From: Sphingomonas lenta
GTDB lineage: Bacteria > Pseudomonadota > Alphaproteobacteria > Sphingomonadales > Sphingomonadaceae
Reading direction: 5' to 3'
DNA: 64,000 nucleotides
Assembly: GCF_002288825.1 (NCBI RefSeq)
Contig: NZ_NSLI01000006.1
Location: forward strand, 1 to 64,000
Shown: piece by piece, positions 28,534-37,107 of the stretch
Numbering within the stretch: the stretch's first letter is position 1
How the letters are laid out: every line of letters starts with the position of its first letter
Notes under the pieces: model-generated
Databases searched by the model: none
Seen by the model: the letters and a program-made list of their open reading frames with translations, nothing else
What the model was told of the DNA's origin: nothing
Position numbers and translations under genes: made by a program

Positions 28534-29847
28534 ATGCCGCAAGCAGCAGCCGTCGCGCATGTTCCATCCAGTCACGCTGAACTGGTTCGCGAGCTCATTC
28601 GGCGCTGGCGCGACGACTCCGGGGCGACGTACCGCTCATGGTTCCTCTGGGACGAGCGTCTGAAGAACTTCCGCTCGATCCGGCGCGGCCTGCAGCAGGT
28701 CGTATCCGAGATCGAGGCGGGGACGTTCGGAGTCGCTTACCGCGGCTCGTCGCTGGAGACGGTGGTCCACTCGATCGCCGAGCAGCGTCAGATCTTCAAG
28801 GGCGCGGATCATGCCTGGCTGTGGAAGCCGAAGCTGCGCATTCCCGACATCTACGAGAACCCCGACAACCAGCGCGCCTTCGGCCGCCTTCTCCACAACT
28901 GCTCCTGTTGCGACACCGCCGAGGAGATCATCCGTCACATCCGGGGGATCGACGCGCTGAAGATCAAAGGACTCGGGCCGGCGGCAGCCAACCTACTTTA
29001 TTTTCTTCATCCGACCCTGATCCCGCCGTTCAACACCGCGATCGTGAACGGCTACAACGCGCTGACCGGCGCCAAGGTGAAGCTCGGGTCGTGGGACCAC
29101 TTTCTGGCGATGCGGGCCGGCATCCTGGATCTGAACGACCGGTTCCGCGACCTGCTCTCAAACGACCTCGGCGCGATCGGCGGCCTCCTGTTCGATGTCG
29201 GCTCGAAGCGCTACCCGGCTCCACCGCTCGACGACGACGCGTCCGCGGGGAAAGATTGGTTCACCCGACTTGAGGAGGCGCGCGCGGAGGCGAGCAGGCT
29301 CGACAAAACTGCCGCCGCCCAGGGCGAGACCGACCGCACCCACGCCGAGATCCAAGCCTGGTTGCGAGACCTCGGCTTGTCGCTCGGATATGACGTCTGG
29401 ATCGCCGCGAACGATCGGGGCCGTCTTCACGCCGGCGTGCCGCTCGCGCACGGATGTGTGGAGCGCCTCCCCGCCGCTCTCGCCACCTCGCCCGGCGCGG
29501 ACTCCATCCGGCTCATCGATGTGCTCTGGCTGGCGAAGGGCGGCGAGAATGTCGCCGCGGCGTTCGAGGTAGAGCACTCGACCTCGATCTATTCGGGGAT
29601 CGTTCGCATGCTCGACCTAGCTTTGTCCGGAGGCGACCTCCATGCGGCCGCCGGGCTCTTTCTGGTGGCGCCCGACGCACGCGAGGCCGATGTTCGCGCT
29701 CAGCTCCGCCGTCCGGCGTTCAGCCGCATCGCGGACCTTGACTTCTCCTACCTACCCTATGGCGAGCTGGAGCGGCACAAGGAGGCGATCGCCCGCTTCG
29801 GCTCCGGTCTGAAGGCGATCAAGGCGATCTCAAGCCCTTTGTCGTGA
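28534..29847 (+). CDS. solitary HhH plus restriction-nuclease-like protein
   Basis: 437 residues, cytoplasmic. The N-terminal 220 residues are helical, with a helix-hairpin-helix-like KIKGLGPAAANLL (about 143-155) and PFNTAIVNGYNAL, reminiscent of HhH DNA-glycosylase/ligand folds. A short coiled linker (245-280) leads to a C-terminal domain with IDVLW (Asp329) and FEVEHST (Glu345, Glu347), then SIYSGIVRMLDL. This pattern resembles PD-(D/E)XK-type restriction enzymes, but the usual Lys is Glu. No methyltransferase lies nearby. Role (DNA repair, defence) is inferred only. Confidence 0.65.
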   Translation: MPQAAAVAHVPSSHAELVRELIRRWRDDSGATYRSWFLWDERLKNFRSIRRGLQQVVSEIEAGTFGVAYRGSSLETVVHSIAEQRQIFKGADHAWLWKPKLRIPDIYENPDNQRAFGRLLHNCSCCDTAEEIIRHIRGIDALKIKGLGPAAANLLYFLHPTLIPPFNTAIVNGYNALTGAKVKLGSWDHFLAMRAGILDLNDRFRDLLSNDLGAIGGLLFDVGSKRYPAPPLDDDASAGKDWFTRLEEARAEASRLDKTAAAQGETDRTHAEIQAWLRDLGLSLGYDVWIAANDRGRLHAGVPLAHGCVERLPAALATSPGADSIRLIDVLWLAKGGENVAAAFEVEHSTSIYSGIVRMLDLALSGGDLHAAAGLFLVAPDAREADVRAQLRRPAFSRIADLDFSYLPYGELERHKEAIARFGSGLKAIKAISSPLS

Positions 29848-29942
29848 CATAAGCAAAACACCAGACGGCTTGTGGGTACCGCGCCGATACCTGCCCGTCG
29901 CTGATGCGCTCGCCGCGCACGTCAGGCCTGAGTCCTCCCTAC

Positions 29943-29956
29943 CTGTCTAGGCAATT
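29943..29956. promoter_or_regulatory. TGTCTAGGCAA operator-like box (site 1)
   Basis: CTGTCTAGGCAATT, one of five intergenic loci carrying this near-palindrome. It lies about 150 bp upstream of the DUF305 gene at 30103. Confidence 0.55.
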
Positions 29957-30102
29957 GTGCTGTCGTATAACGCTCGCCCTTCGTGAGCGACCACTTGGAA
30001 GTGCTTGGGGCACGCTCCGGCGGGAACCCTTCCCGTAAGCCGCGCATGACTCGTCAGCAGCTCGTTAGGGCTCGCAGTGTTCACCCACACAGGAGATTGC
30101 AG

Positions 30103-30372
30103 ATGTTCGGGATGTCGGATCAGTTCTCGTCGGTCGAGAAGAAGATGCATCACGAGATGATGGAGGCCAAGGGCGACACCACGGCGGAGACCTGGATCAA
30201 GAAGATGATCGCGCACCATCAGGGCGCCATCGACATGTCGCGGGTGCTGTTGGACAATAGCGATCATGGCCCGACGCGCGCGATGGCGCAGAAGACGATC
30301 GACGAGCAGCAGAAGGACATCAACGAACTCGCCGACATGCTCGTCCAGCACCAGGCCGAGCTACGGTCCTAA
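30103..30372 (+). CDS. DUF305-family protein, cytoplasmic form
   Basis: 89 residues from the ATG at 30103, supported by AGGAG at 30091-30095. It has the DUF305 signature (KKMIAHHQGAIDMSRVLL, with the His-His and Met ligand-like residues; then AQKTIDEQQKDI). There is no signal peptide, unlike the other DUF305 proteins in this island. The family is ferritin-like in fold and common in copper-resistance loci; its exact function is not settled. A longer frame from 29983 lacks coding character. Confidence 0.8.
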   Translation: MFGMSDQFSSVEKKMHHEMMEAKGDTTAETWIKKMIAHHQGAIDMSRVLLDNSDHGPTRAMAQKTIDEQQKDINELADMLVQHQAELRS

Positions 30373-30497
30373 TCGATGGGCGTGGCATTCCGGCCCGTTC
30401 GGGACGCCTCGCATCCCAGTCAGAATGATGGTTCGACGTCGGACCATCAAGTCGTTTGGGCGGGCCGTTCCTCCGATCTGTCGGTCGCCGATGCCGG

Positions 30498-30971
30498 TCA
30501 ACGGCGCTTGGACCGGCGATCGGAGGATCGATAGCGTTCGGTAACCCGATCACCCAGCTTCGTCGCCAGTGCGGCGTCCGCCCGTTCGAGGAGCGACTTC
30601 ACCTTCCGCGAAACCGGCCGTCGAATGAGACCGGAGATAGGCCCCTCGCATCGGACGTGATGTCTGACCACCGTCCGCGCGCCCGCGCCCGACAGCGTAT
30701 AAAACTCGTCGACGGTCAGAAGTCGTGGAACCCATAACCGCCATCCCAGCGTGCGTTTCGGCTCGAAGTGGAGGACGCGCGCAGGAACGGTGCGCCGAGC
30801 CGGAAGACCGGCCAGCTGCTTCAATCCGTATCGGATCACGCCGCCATAAGCGGCTCGGCCCTCGATCCACACATAAGGGTGCCACTGCTCGAACTCGGCG
30901 AACGCGGTCAGCACGTCCCACACGCGCCCGATGGGCTGATCCACCTGTACGATGTTCTCGACCTCGAACAT
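30498..30971 (-). CDS. SRPBCC-family protein
   Basis: 157 residues with the START/Bet v1-like pattern: IVQVDQPIGRVWDVLTAFAEFEQWHPYV at the N-terminus, a central PARVLHFEPKRTLGWRLWVP and a long C-terminal helix (SLLERADAALATKLG), then a basic tail. Such proteins bind small hydrophobic ligands or act as stress factors. Nothing in the sequence fixes the ligand. It stands alone on the minus strand. Confidence 0.75.
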   Translation of the reverse strand: MFEVENIVQVDQPIGRVWDVLTAFAEFEQWHPYVWIEGRAAYGGVIRYGLKQLAGLPARRTVPARVLHFEPKRTLGWRLWVPRLLTVDEFYTLSGAGARTVVRHHVRCEGPISGLIRRPVSRKVKSLLERADAALATKLGDRVTERYRSSDRRSKRR

Positions 30972-31084
30972 GCCCGCAATTCCTAGCTCATCCCGCTCCG
31001 GGAGGAGGTCCGCAACGTGTTGCCGATCGGCGCAACGAATGCGAGCTCCCCTTCGAAACAGCGGTCACACCCAGCAAAAGATCT

Positions 31085-31366
31085 TCATTCGTCGGCAGGG
31101 CGAAGCCGCGGTAGCAGGCCCGCGAGCCAGGCGAGATCACGAGGCTCGAGGCAAGCGGCTACTGCATCGGGCAATGTGACGCACCTTCGGGAGAGTAGGC
31201 GCGCGCGGGCCTGACGGTCGTCGGGCAAGGCGAGCCAAGTTCGCACGCAATGCTCGAGGTCGCCCACCGATGAGAGTTGCTCGTCGACATAGAGCTGCGA
31301 CTTCGTCCGCCACGGCGGGACGGTTCGTGATCGATTATAAGCCATGGCGGATAGAAGGACCGGCAA
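31085..31366 (-). CDS. small hypothetical protein
   Basis: Up to 93 residues; an internal ATG at 31345 is equally possible. The C-terminal 65 residues (VGDLEHCVRTWLALPDD, PDAVAACLEPRDLAWLAG) look like a genuine helical protein, the first 25 do not. It lies just downstream of the ECF sigma gene on the same strand, about 70 bp away. No family recognised. Confidence 0.35.
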   Translation of the reverse strand: MPVLLSAMAYNRSRTVPPWRTKSQLYVDEQLSSVGDLEHCVRTWLALPDDRQARARLLSRRCVTLPDAVAACLEPRDLAWLAGLLPRLRPADE

Positions 31367-31438
31367 GACCTGCGCCCCGGCGTCCCGCGAGCCTCGGCGT
31401 GGCGGGCCGGGCAGCGGCCATGCTGGAACTCCGACCGA

Positions 31439-32017
31439 TCATTTCTGGCGCTCCTCGAGCAAAGCCGCGAGTTGTTTGCGGGCACGATGCAGCCGGGTCT
31501 CCACCGCCTTGGCCGTGACGCCGAGCGCTTGCGCGGTTTCCCCCTGCGAGAGACCTTCGACAGTGCGTAGCAGCAGAGTTTCCCGAAGGTTGGCGGGGAG
31601 TCGGAGGATCGCGTCCTCGACACGCCTGAGCTCGCGACGATCGGACGCGGCGTCGTCCACCGCGGGGCGTAGATCGGGTACCTGGTCGATCACCTCGTCG
31701 GGCGGCCGGGAGCCGAACGAGAACAGGCTTCGTATACGCTGGCGTCTGCGCCAATCCCTGCACCGGTTAAGCGCGATGGTGGCGAGCCAAGCGCGCATTG
31801 AGCGCTCGTGATCGAACTGTCCGATCGTCCGAAACGCCGCCGCGAAACAGTCCTGCGTCAGGTCGAGAGCCTCCTCTGGATCGCCCGTGCAGCCGCGAAC
31901 AAGACGGTAGATCGGGTCGCGGTACCGGCGCACGATCTCGCCGAACGCAGGCTGTCGACCAGCGGCCGTCAGCGCGGCGAGTTCGCCGTCGGATAGCTCC
32001 GCATAGATCAGGCTCAC
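31439..32017 (-). CDS. ECF RNA polymerase sigma factor, CnrH-like
   Basis: 192 residues from a GTG at 32017 that overlaps the sensor stop (GTGA). Region 2 (FGEIVRRYRDPIYRLVRGCTGDPEEALDLTQD, then RAWLATIALNRCRDWRR) and region 4 (LRETLLLRTVEGLSQGETAQALGVTAKAVETRLHRARKQL) are clear. Gene order anti-sigma, periplasmic sensor, sigma matches CnrYXH-type metal-sensing systems. A shared TGAGGG-N15-GCGTAY element precedes this operon and five other copper genes, making this the best candidate for the factor that reads it. Confidence 0.9.
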   Translation of the reverse strand: MSLIYAELSDGELAALTAAGRQPAFGEIVRRYRDPIYRLVRGCTGDPEEALDLTQDCFAAAFRTIGQFDHERSMRAWLATIALNRCRDWRRRQRIRSLFSFGSRPPDEVIDQVPDLRPAVDDAASDRRELRRVEDAILRLPANLRETLLLRTVEGLSQGETAQALGVTAKAVETRLHRARKQLAALLEERQK

Positions 32018-32454
32018 CGCTTCTCGACGGTCAGCGCGTCGACCACCGCCCGATCGAACTTCCGCGCCTGATCGGGCCGCAAGACCTGCCGCATGGCGAA
32101 GATGTGACCGAGCGTCTCCTTCTGTAGCCGGCCCATCGCTTCGTGGGACGCGTCGACCGCCGCAGCCACCTGCGGTCCGTTCCCATGCTCGGCTTGGATG
32201 GCATCGGCCAAGCGGGCGTTGGCCGCGCGAAGCTCCAGTTCCAGCGCACGCCGTCTTAGCGCGAAATGCTGCTCGAGCAGCTCGATCCGACGCTCCTGGT
32301 CGACATCGAGATCGAGCCGCTCGTGCAGGAAGGCATGCAGTTCGCTGCCTTGCGCCTGCGGCTGTGGCATCACCGCCCGGCCCACGAACACGCCCGCGAC
32401 CGCCGCTACGAACGCGAGCAGCACCAACCAGAACCAGCGGCGCACCTCCTTCAT
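32014..32454 (-). CDS. periplasmic heavy-metal sensor, CnrX-like
   Basis: 146 residues: one N-terminal membrane anchor (WFWLVLLAFVAAVAGVFVG), then an all-helical periplasmic domain with a His/Glu-rich first helix (ELHAFLHERLDL) and long charged helices (RIELLEQHFALRRRALELELRA, FAMRQVLRPDQARKFD). This is the CnrX/ZraP-like fold. It presumably senses metal and controls release of the sigma factor by the anti-sigma protein. It overlaps its neighbours by 4 nt on each side. Confidence 0.85.
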   Translation of the reverse strand: MKEVRRWFWLVLLAFVAAVAGVFVGRAVMPQPQAQGSELHAFLHERLDLDVDQERRIELLEQHFALRRRALELELRAANARLADAIQAEHGNGPQVAAAVDASHEAMGRLQKETLGHIFAMRQVLRPDQARKFDRAVVDALTVEKR

Positions 32455-32732
32455 GGCCCTGTGGCGAGGAGCGTCGAAGGCGCGAGCGGCGACGATGCCC
32501 CGAAGGGCGCGAGCGCCGAAGCACTGGCCTTCGCCTCACCTGTCGGCAGGACGGCTCCCGCGGTTCCAAGCAGCGCCGCCGCCGCGGCGGTGATGATCCC
32601 GATCCGGATCGGCGGGCCGGCCCGCGCGTCGCGCTCGGCCTCGATGCGCGCGAAAACGGCGCTTTCCAAGCCGTCGAGCCCCGGGTGGGTCGGAGCGGCG
32701 GCAAGCCGCTGGAGCGCGTCGTCGATATTCAT
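32451..32732 (-). CDS. anti-sigma factor, CnrY-like
   Basis: 93 residues starting MNIDDALQRLAAAPTHPGLDGLE. A short cytoplasmic sigma-binding helix region (residues 1-40), one membrane helix (GIITAAAAALLGTAGAVL) and a small periplasmic tail give the layout of CnrY-type anti-sigma proteins. The in-frame ATG at 32765 was rejected in favour of 32732, which has AGGA at normal spacing and begins the conserved part. First gene of the sigma operon. Confidence 0.78.
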   Translation of the reverse strand: MNIDDALQRLAAAPTHPGLDGLESAVFARIEAERDARAGPPIRIGIITAAAAALLGTAGAVLPTGEAKASASALAPFGASSPLAPSTLLATGP

Positions 32733-32765
32733 CACAGGTCCTGCTGGTCGCGTCGTTACTAACAT

Positions 32766-32793
32766 ATACGCATCAAGACGCTCCGTCCCTCAG
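32766..32793 (-). promoter_or_regulatory. TGAGGG-N15-GCGTAY promoter-like element (sigma operon)
   Basis: Minus strand: CTGAGGG (32787-32793), 15 bp, GCGTAT (32766-32771). It lies 33 bp upstream of the anti-sigma start. Its presence before the sigma operon itself implies autoregulation. Confidence 0.65.
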
Positions 32794-32838
32794 GCGCAAG
32801 TGTCGGGGACGGCCGGCCTGTGGCGCGTTCACGAGTGA

Positions 32839-32866
32839 TTGAGGGGCTTTCAGTTCATATGCGTAC
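32839..32866 (+). promoter_or_regulatory. TGAGGG-N15-GCGTAY promoter-like element (copC)
   Basis: TTGAGGG (32839-32845), exactly 15 bp, GCGTAC (32861-32866), 41 bp upstream of the copC start. It is divergent from the copy that faces the sigma operon. Confidence 0.65.
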
Positions 32867-32907
32867 TTTAGAATATCGGCGTCATGCCGGTTTTGTGGAG
32901 AAGACTC

Positions 32908-33288
32908 ATGCGTAACCTGATCTCCGTTCTCGCGGCTGCGATGGTCGCCTCGACTGCGACCACGGCCTATGCTCATCCCAAGCTCCTGTCCGCCTCGCCG
33001 GCGGCCAACGCGACCGTCGCGGCTCCTAAGGCCGTCCAGCTCCGGTTTTCCGAGAAGCTGGTCGCCCGCTTCTCGACCGCCGACCTCGTCATGACGGGCA
33101 TGCCGGGCATGGCCGACCATCCGCCGATGAAGATGAGCGGCGTAAAGACGAGCGTTGCGGGTGACGGACGAACGCTGGTCCTCTCGTCCGCGCGTCCGCT
33201 GGCGGCCGGCACTTATCGGGTCGACTACCGCGTCGTCTCCAGCGACACGCATCCGATCAAGGGCAGCTACTCCTTCCGGGTGAAGTGA
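32908..33288 (+). CDS. copC: periplasmic copper-binding protein CopC
   Basis: 126 residues from MRNLISVLAAAM; an ATG at 32884 would add eight residues before the signal peptide. The signal is cleaved before AHPKLLSASPA, leaving the N-terminal His ligand of CopC. A Met/His segment (MTGMPGMADHPPMKM) and the C-terminal SSDTHPIKGSYSFRV complete the family. CopC binds copper in the periplasm and passes it to CopD, encoded 3 bp downstream. Confidence 0.93.
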   Translation: MRNLISVLAAAMVASTATTAYAHPKLLSASPAANATVAAPKAVQLRFSEKLVARFSTADLVMTGMPGMADHPPMKMSGVKTSVAGDGRTLVLSSARPLAAGTYRVDYRVVSSDTHPIKGSYSFRVK

Positions 33289-33291
33289 TCG

Positions 33292-34221
33292 GTGGTGGAC
33301 GCGACGATGGTCCTCGTCAGGCTGGCGTCCTATCTCGACCTGACTGTCCTGTTCGGACTTGCGGCGTTCGGGTTGTATGGCCTGCGAGGCGAGGAGCGGA
33401 GCGGTTCGGCGCTCCGCCTTCGTCCGCTACTCGTCGCGGCCGCGCTGCTCGGCCTTGTCGTATCGGCTTTCGGCCTGCTCTCGCTGGCCGCCTCTTTCGG
33501 CGGCACGGGTCTCCTCGATGTCGACCGCGAGACGCTCGGCGCGATCCTTGAGGACACGAGCTTGGGGACGTCGTGGATCGTACGCGTCGCCGCGCTGGCT
33601 CTCGCCATAGGCGCGGCGGCTGCAATCCCGAGAGCGCCCGCCGCGGCGTTGGGGACCGTGCTCGCCGCCGGAGCGGTGGCGCTCGCGACGCTCGCCTGGA
33701 CCGGACACGGCGCCATGGGCGAAGGAAACCTCGGCTGGCTCCATCTGGGCGCCGACATCGCGCATCTGCTGGCCGCCGGCATCTGGATCGGCGCGCTCGT
33801 CGCGCTCCTCCTGCTCGTCTTCCGGCGATCGGCGCGGGTAGACGAAGCGCATGTGAGGCTGTCGCATCGGACGTTGGAAGGCTTCTCCCTCGTGGGCACC
33901 GCGCTTGTGGCGGTTCTCGTACTGACCGGCGTGGTGAATACCTGGTTGATCGTCGGAGTCTCCGGGCTTCCGACCCTCCCCTTCTCGCTTTATGGTCAGT
34001 TGCTGATCGCCAAGCTCGCGCTCTTCGGGGTGATGCTTCTCCTGGCAGCGCTGAACCGCTTCCGGCTGACACCGCGGTTGCGCAGCGCGATGGGCCAGGG
34101 TGATCATCGCGGCGCGATGTACGCCCTCCGGCGTAGCCTCGCCGTTGAGACCTCAATCGGCCTGGCAGTACTCGCGCTGGTAGCCTGGCTCGGCGTTCTC
34201 GAGCCCTCTGGTCCGATGTGA
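33292..34221 (+). CDS. copD: copper membrane protein CopD
   Basis: 309 residues, GTG start at 33292 directly after copC. Eight or so hydrophobic segments with conserved His (AWTGHGAMGEG, HLGADIAHLLAAGIWIGAL) place it in the CopD/YcnJ family, thought to move copper across the inner membrane. The C-terminal part retains VLTGVVNTW and LYGQLLIAKLALF, typical of the family. The operon ends in a strong bidirectional hairpin. Confidence 0.92.
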   Translation: MVDATMVLVRLASYLDLTVLFGLAAFGLYGLRGEERSGSALRLRPLLVAAALLGLVVSAFGLLSLAASFGGTGLLDVDRETLGAILEDTSLGTSWIVRVAALALAIGAAAAIPRAPAAALGTVLAAGAVALATLAWTGHGAMGEGNLGWLHLGADIAHLLAAGIWIGALVALLLLVFRRSARVDEAHVRLSHRTLEGFSLVGTALVAVLVLTGVVNTWLIVGVSGLPTLPFSLYGQLLIAKLALFGVMLLLAALNRFRLTPRLRSAMGQGDHRGAMYALRRSLAVETSIGLAVLALVAWLGVLEPSGPM

Positions 34222-34322
34222 TGGCGAGGGCGGACTTTGGCCTGTCCAACGCCAGCGTCGTGAGCTGAGGAGGTCGGTGCTCGCCTACGGTCGCGCTGTC
34301 ACATTCGCTCAATAGAGTAAGA

Positions 34323-34346
34323 AAGGGCGGCCGAGGGCCGCCCTTT
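34323..34346. terminator. bidirectional rho-independent terminator
   Basis: The stem AAGGGCGGCC with loop GAG pairs with GGCCGCCCTT and is followed by T residues. It lies between copD (+) and the convergent DUF305 gene (-), so it can serve both. Confidence 0.85.
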
Positions 34347-34370
34347 TCCGTCGACGTTCCTAGCTATTGG

Positions 34371-34766
34371 CTACTGGGCGGACTTGCCCATCTTCCGCAG
34401 CATGGCCTGCAGGGTTGCGATCTCACGATTCTGGCTGGCGATGGTCTTCTGCGCCTCCCGGCGCACCTCCGCGTTCTGCGTGTTCCGCAGCACGAGCTGG
34501 GACATTTCGACGGCGCCACGGTGATGCTCGATCATCTTGCGGGTCCAGGTCTCGCCCGCATCGGCGCCCATCGCGGACATCATCCGCTCGTGCATCTTCA
34601 TCTCGGCCGGCGGGAACGGGTTGGCCGCCGTCGGCTGCATCATCCCGCTCATCTGTGAGTGGTTCATCTGCGAATGGTTCATCTTGGAATGATCCATCGC
34701 TTGCTGAGCGACCAGGGGAGCGGCGAGCAGCGCGGCGGCACCGGCGAGTACGAGCTTCGACTTCAT
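34371..34766 (-). CDS. secreted DUF305 protein with Met/His repeats
   Basis: 131 residues: signal peptide (LLAAPLVAQQ), a short Met/His module (MDHSKMNHSQMNHSQM) and a DUF305 domain (HERMMSAMGADAGETWTRKMIEHHRGAVEMSQLVL). The HH-x(5)-M core and the Met-rich N-terminus suggest periplasmic copper binding. It converges on copD across the terminator. Confidence 0.85.
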   Translation of the reverse strand: MKSKLVLAGAAALLAAPLVAQQAMDHSKMNHSQMNHSQMSGMMQPTAANPFPPAEMKMHERMMSAMGADAGETWTRKMIEHHRGAVEMSQLVLRNTQNAEVRREAQKTIASQNREIATLQAMLRKMGKSAQ

Positions 34767-34884
34767 CAGCGGGTCTCTTTCCTTGCATTTCCGCAGACGT
34801 CACGGGACGCCTGCTCCGGTTTGATAACCAGCAGCGGACCGAATGGTGCCGTCGTCACGGGACCGGCTCAGCTAGCCCTGTAAT

Positions 34885-34896
34885 TTGTCTAGGCAA
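34885..34896. promoter_or_regulatory. TTGTCTAGGCAA operator-like box (site 2)
   Basis: TTGTCTAGGCAA, about 100 bp upstream of the DUF4198-like gene and 119 bp upstream of the divergent DUF305 gene. Confidence 0.6.
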
Positions 34897-34996
34897 CCGA
34901 ATGGCTTTCTGCACCTCGGCCACTGACTGAAGCAGCTTAGGCTTGCCGACCGTAATCGGGTCCATCACACCCGGAGAACATAGCCAGGGAAAACTG

Positions 34997-35755
34997 ATGA
35001 TCCTCGTCTCTCGCGTGCTTCGTGCTTCAGCGGTCGTGGCCGCGGCGCTTCCAACCGCGGCATTCGCGCACGACTTCTTTCTGCTGCCGTCCGCTGGCGC
35101 CGGGCCGACGACTGTCGTCGCAACGGTCGGATCTTCCTTTCCCAAGCCGGAGATCGCGGTCACGCCCGATCGCGTCGCGACCGCGCGGGCCGCGACGTCG
35201 ACCGGACCTGTGGACGTTCGCATCGGCGCCGTGTCCGGCGTCACGCTTCCCATCGCGATCGGCCCGGCCAAACAGCCCGTTGTGGCGTCGGTAACGCTGA
35301 AGCCGCGCGACGTCGAGTACCGCGACGACCGCATCGATCTTATCATGGACGAGTATCCGGTGGGTCCACAGGCAAAGGCGGCCGTGGCGGGCCTGCCGCG
35401 CCCGCGCATCCTGAAGGTGAACTCGCGTCGTTTCGCAAAGACCGCGGTCTGCCCCGAACGGTGCACTGGGCTCGCGAGCAAACCGGCGCAGGGGCTGGAA
35501 CTCGAGTTCGTCGCCGTCTCGGACGGCCGCTTCCGCCTTCTGCAGAACGCGTCGCCTGTTGCAGGACATGAGGCGATCGTCGCGACCGCCGACGGGAAGC
35601 GGCAGCATGTCACGACCGACGCGCAAGGTGAACTGGCGCTGCCGGTAGGCGTCAGCGGTCCGACGATGCTGTTCGCCTCGACCATGACGCCGCCATCGAC
35701 TCCGGATGGTCGCTTTCTGCTCCGCCTGACCTCGTTCACGTTGGGGAGCCGCTAG
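34997..35755 (+). CDS. periplasmic DUF4198-like protein
   Basis: 252 residues from the ATG at 34997 (AGGGA at 34986-34990). Signal peptide ends TAAFAHDFFLLPS; the AHDFFL start of the mature protein and the overall beta-rich body resemble DUF4198/CbtK-type periplasmic metal proteins. A Cys pair (CPERC) lies near residue 156. The C-terminal half resembles an Ig-like domain (VTTDAQGELALPVGVSGP). Family placement is tentative; metal binding is inferred from context. Confidence 0.65.
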   Translation: MILVSRVLRASAVVAAALPTAAFAHDFFLLPSAGAGPTTVVATVGSSFPKPEIAVTPDRVATARAATSTGPVDVRIGAVSGVTLPIAIGPAKQPVVASVTLKPRDVEYRDDRIDLIMDEYPVGPQAKAAVAGLPRPRILKVNSRRFAKTAVCPERCTGLASKPAQGLELEFVAVSDGRFRLLQNASPVAGHEAIVATADGKRQHVTTDAQGELALPVGVSGPTMLFASTMTPPSTPDGRFLLRLTSFTLGSR

Positions 35756-35940
35756 TCTCCTCGCAGGTCTTGATCCAGGCGGCGACGTCTTTTGCGAAGG
35801 TGTCTGTGAACCCTTGATGGTCCGTGCTCGCACCTGGGAGTCTAGAGAGCCGGGAGGCGGCAGCTGAATAGCCGCTTTCAGGTCGCGTCATGACGCGTTC
35901 AATCGGCACCTGCCATTCACTTGCTCAGAGGAGAAGTGAA

Positions 35941-36249
35941 ATGAAGGCAATGCTTGCGACTCTGATCGGCACCGCGGCCCTGCTCGGTGTAGCGACCCCC
36001 GCGTCGGCGCACGAAAACGGCCCGCGTTCTCGCCATGCCCAGCAGCATGACCGCTTGGCCGATCACCACGACAGGACGCATGACCGGCTCGAGTACCAGC
36101 ACGACCGCGCACACGACTACCGCCTCACGCGACGCGAGCATCGCGCGGTGCACCGCGACCTGAACCGACAGCATCGCCGTGCGGATCGGCGGCTGGAGCG
36201 TCGCCACCACGACCAGCACGATCGCCGCGACTACGGCCGGTACTACTGA
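35941..36249 (+). CDS. small secreted His/Arg/Asp-rich protein
   Basis: 102 residues from MKAMLATLIGTAALLG with AGGAG just upstream. A signal peptide ends at PASAHE; the mature 80 residues are strikingly rich in His, Arg and Asp (HDRLADHHDRTHDRLEYQ and similar repeats) and almost free of hydrophobics. It is probably a disordered metal-binding or metal-buffering periplasmic peptide. Single-gene unit; no recurrent promoter element was found. Confidence 0.75.
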   Translation: MKAMLATLIGTAALLGVATPASAHENGPRSRHAQQHDRLADHHDRTHDRLEYQHDRAHDYRLTRREHRAVHRDLNRQHRRADRRLERRHHDQHDRRDYGRYY

Positions 36250-36330
36250 GCGTCAGCGCTGGGTGTGGCTCAGGCCACGCCCAGCGCCAGCTGCTCCGCC
36301 CTCCGCCTAAAGGGGGCCAAGGCGAACGCT

Positions 36331-37107
36331 TCAGAACCATACCCGTAAGCCGGCCCGTGCCGACAAGCCGCCGACATCCTCGCCGGCGGCTCTGGCCAAG
36401 CGCGCCGATCCTCCCAGCCTACGCTCGTAGATGAGGGCGGCGTATGGCGCGAATTTACGGCTGAACTCGTATCGCGCCTGAACGCCCGTCTCGATCACGG
36501 AGAACCCGGAGGCTATCTGGCGTTCAGGGACGTCGGTGAGGTAGAAGTCCGTTTCGACCAACGGCTGCAGGATGAAGCGGTTCGTCAGCAGCAGATCGAA
36601 CGACTGCTTGGCCCGGATGCTGACGTCGCCCTCCAGGCCGACGAACGCGTGCAACTCGGTTTCGATGAAATAGGGCGCGAGCCCTTGGATGCCCGCCACG
36701 ACATAGGCCCGGTTGTCGGGCTTGAAGTCCGTGCGCAGCCCGATCTGCGCGTCGAAATAGGTCCATATGTTGCGGCTGTAGAGCGCCTGCACCTCGGCCT
36801 GCTCGAGACGCGGTCCGTTGAGCTCGCCTTCCGTCTTCCACCAGAACTTGTGCCGGTCACCGCCTACCCAGCCCTCTGCGTCCCAGCTGGCGATATCCTT
36901 GCCTTCGAGACGACCATAGTCCGCCTGGATCAAGCTGTAGGTGTAGGTCCGGTCGGCGTGGATGCCCATGCCGCCCATGTCCACCTCGCGCTCCATTTCC
37001 CGGTTTTCCTGAGGTGCGGGCTGGCCGGACGGCGCCTCCACCTGCTGCGCAGAGACTTGGCCGCCGGCCAGCAGCGCGGCCGCGCCCATCATCGTGGCCC
37101 GGCGCAT
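36331..37107 (-). CDS. copB: outer-membrane copper resistance protein CopB/PcoB
   Basis: 258 residues: signal peptide, short Met-rich linker (MEREVDMGGMG) and the CopB beta-barrel domain (DYGRLEGKDIASWDAEGWVGGD, KFWWKTEGEL, ending in a terminal Phe, LRVWF, typical of outer-membrane barrels). Its ATG overlaps the stop of the upstream multicopper oxidase (ATGA), forming the usual pcoAB unit. The Met-rich region is much shorter than in the second CopB at 53.7-55.1 kb. Confidence 0.92.
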   Translation of the reverse strand: MRRATMMGAAALLAGGQVSAQQVEAPSGQPAPQENREMEREVDMGGMGIHADRTYTYSLIQADYGRLEGKDIASWDAEGWVGGDRHKFWWKTEGELNGPRLEQAEVQALYSRNIWTYFDAQIGLRTDFKPDNRAYVVAGIQGLAPYFIETELHAFVGLEGDVSIRAKQSFDLLLTNRFILQPLVETDFYLTDVPERQIASGFSVIETGVQARYEFSRKFAPYAALIYERRLGGSARLARAAGEDVGGLSARAGLRVWF

